IMG/VR virus record: IMGVR_UViG_3300031578_013317
Span: 1-30,025 of that record
Origin: a virus
Length of the DNA stretch: 30,025 bases
Reading direction: 5' to 3' (one strand)
This document shows positions 29,588-30,025 of this stretch, in pieces; position 1 is the first letter of the stretch, and each line of letters opens with the position of its first letter. Below the pieces are notes generated by a model. That model was not told the origin of the DNA and did not search any database. It saw nothing but the letters and a program-made list of their open reading frames with translations. The position numbers and the translations under genes are program-made.

Positions 29588-29862
29588 GCCAATATTCTTG
29601 AGTTGGTTCTTACCTCGTATGAATCGTTGCTAACCCTGTTGGTTCGGTAGTGCCAATCGGTTAGCATTCTCAACCGATTTTCAATGCTCAGCTTTTTTAT
29701 TTCAAGAATGTTAAGCCGGGCACCAGCCTCTAGGCTCTTATCCACGCTCATGTGCGAAATAGCGGCGTAAATCCTATTCTTCTCATCGGCAATGGCGGTG
29801 AGTTGCTTTTTCAGCGTTAGTACATCTACCGTTAGCTGACTGAATTCGCTCATCCTAGGCAT
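29584..29862 (-). CDS. 92-residue coiled-coil early protein, unknown
   Basis: This protein opens MPRMSEFSQLTVDVLTLKK and continues with two antiparallel helices (TLKKQLTAIADEKNRIYAAI and LEIKKLSIENRLRMLTDW). Start and stop both overlap neighbouring genes by a few bases, a sign of translational coupling. No family is recognised. Confidence 0.6.
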   Translation of the reverse strand: MPRMSEFSQLTVDVLTLKKQLTAIADEKNRIYAAISHMSVDKSLEAGARLNILEIKKLSIENRLRMLTDWHYRTNRVSNDSYEVRTNSRILA

Positions 29863-30025
29863 TTTTCAGAGAATTAATGAATGTGGTGGCTAGATACATT
29901 GCTAAGCTTCTCTCTTCAGAATCCATTCCACTTTCTAACCTTATATTGAAATGGTCATTATAGGCCTCTACGGTTACTTTAACCTCGTTTAAGCCCTCTT
30001 TAAATGTTATTATAACTTCCTTCAT
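29855..30025 (-). CDS. 56-residue early protein at window edge
   Basis: This short gene has its ATG (MKEVIITFKEGLNEVKV) exactly at the last bases of the window. The true start could lie further upstream, so it may be partial. It is a strand-rich opening (VTVEAYNDHFNIRLES) followed by a helix (SLAMYLATTFINSLKNA). The stop overlaps the next gene's start by 8 bp. The family is unknown. Confidence 0.55.
   Translation of the reverse strand: MKEVIITFKEGLNEVKVTVEAYNDHFNIRLESGMDSEERSLAMYLATTFINSLKNA

Overview
The window is a large part of a Mu-like, tailed transposable prophage of a Bacteroidota host. The packaging and head genes follow the Mu plan: small terminase, TerL, gp36-like, DUF935 portal fused to an F-like protein, gpG-like, gp37-like. 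A DUF3164 protein and a probable GemA lie on the early side. Bacteroidota hallmarks are promoter-like TTG-N20-TAnnTTTA/G elements, AT-rich leaders, PKD and LamG folds, and a PKD lipoprotein. The transposase genes and phage ends are not in view; they would lie beyond the right edge.

Layout. (1) 1-13414, minus strand: capsid, lysis and tail operon. In transcription order it encodes protease/scaffold, major capsid protein, holin, lytic transglycosylase, spanin-like protein, tail tube, tail chaperone with a probable -1 frameshift extension, tape measure, distal-tail-like protein, a 1259-residue tail protein with a LamG domain, and a small protein. (2) 13415-13579: divergent promoter region. (3) 13580-19514, plus strand: terminases, portal/F/nuclease fusion and head completion genes, ending against a convergent small gene and a strong hairpin. 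(4) 19504-21100, minus strand: accessory genes (small unknown, PKD lipoprotein, unknown, ribbon-helix-helix regulator). (5) 21146-25470: an AT-rich block of integron-type gene cassettes with no integrase in the window. (6) 25484-30025, minus strand: tightly packed early/middle genes, including DUF3164, a replication-organiser-like protein, a radical SAM enzyme and a probable GemA.

The most striking part is region 5. Three cassettes (an 82+56-residue pair, a GNAT acetyltransferase, and a 113+143-residue pair with a helix-turn-helix) are separated by 134-136 nt imperfect palindromes. The ends of these palindromes obey the integron attC rule: the R'' box of each cassette is the reverse complement of that cassette's own first bases. 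The whole three-cassette block occurs twice in tandem (period 2211 bp, 2008 bp without a visible difference), and the left edge of the repeat falls exactly at a G/TT core site. It looks like a CALIN (cluster of attC sites lacking an integrase) carried inside a transposable phage. Two unrelated cassettes share one promoter module, and one cassette gene appears to take its start codon from the neighbouring attC site.

Functions of recognised families rest on protein motifs read by eye; no database search was possible.
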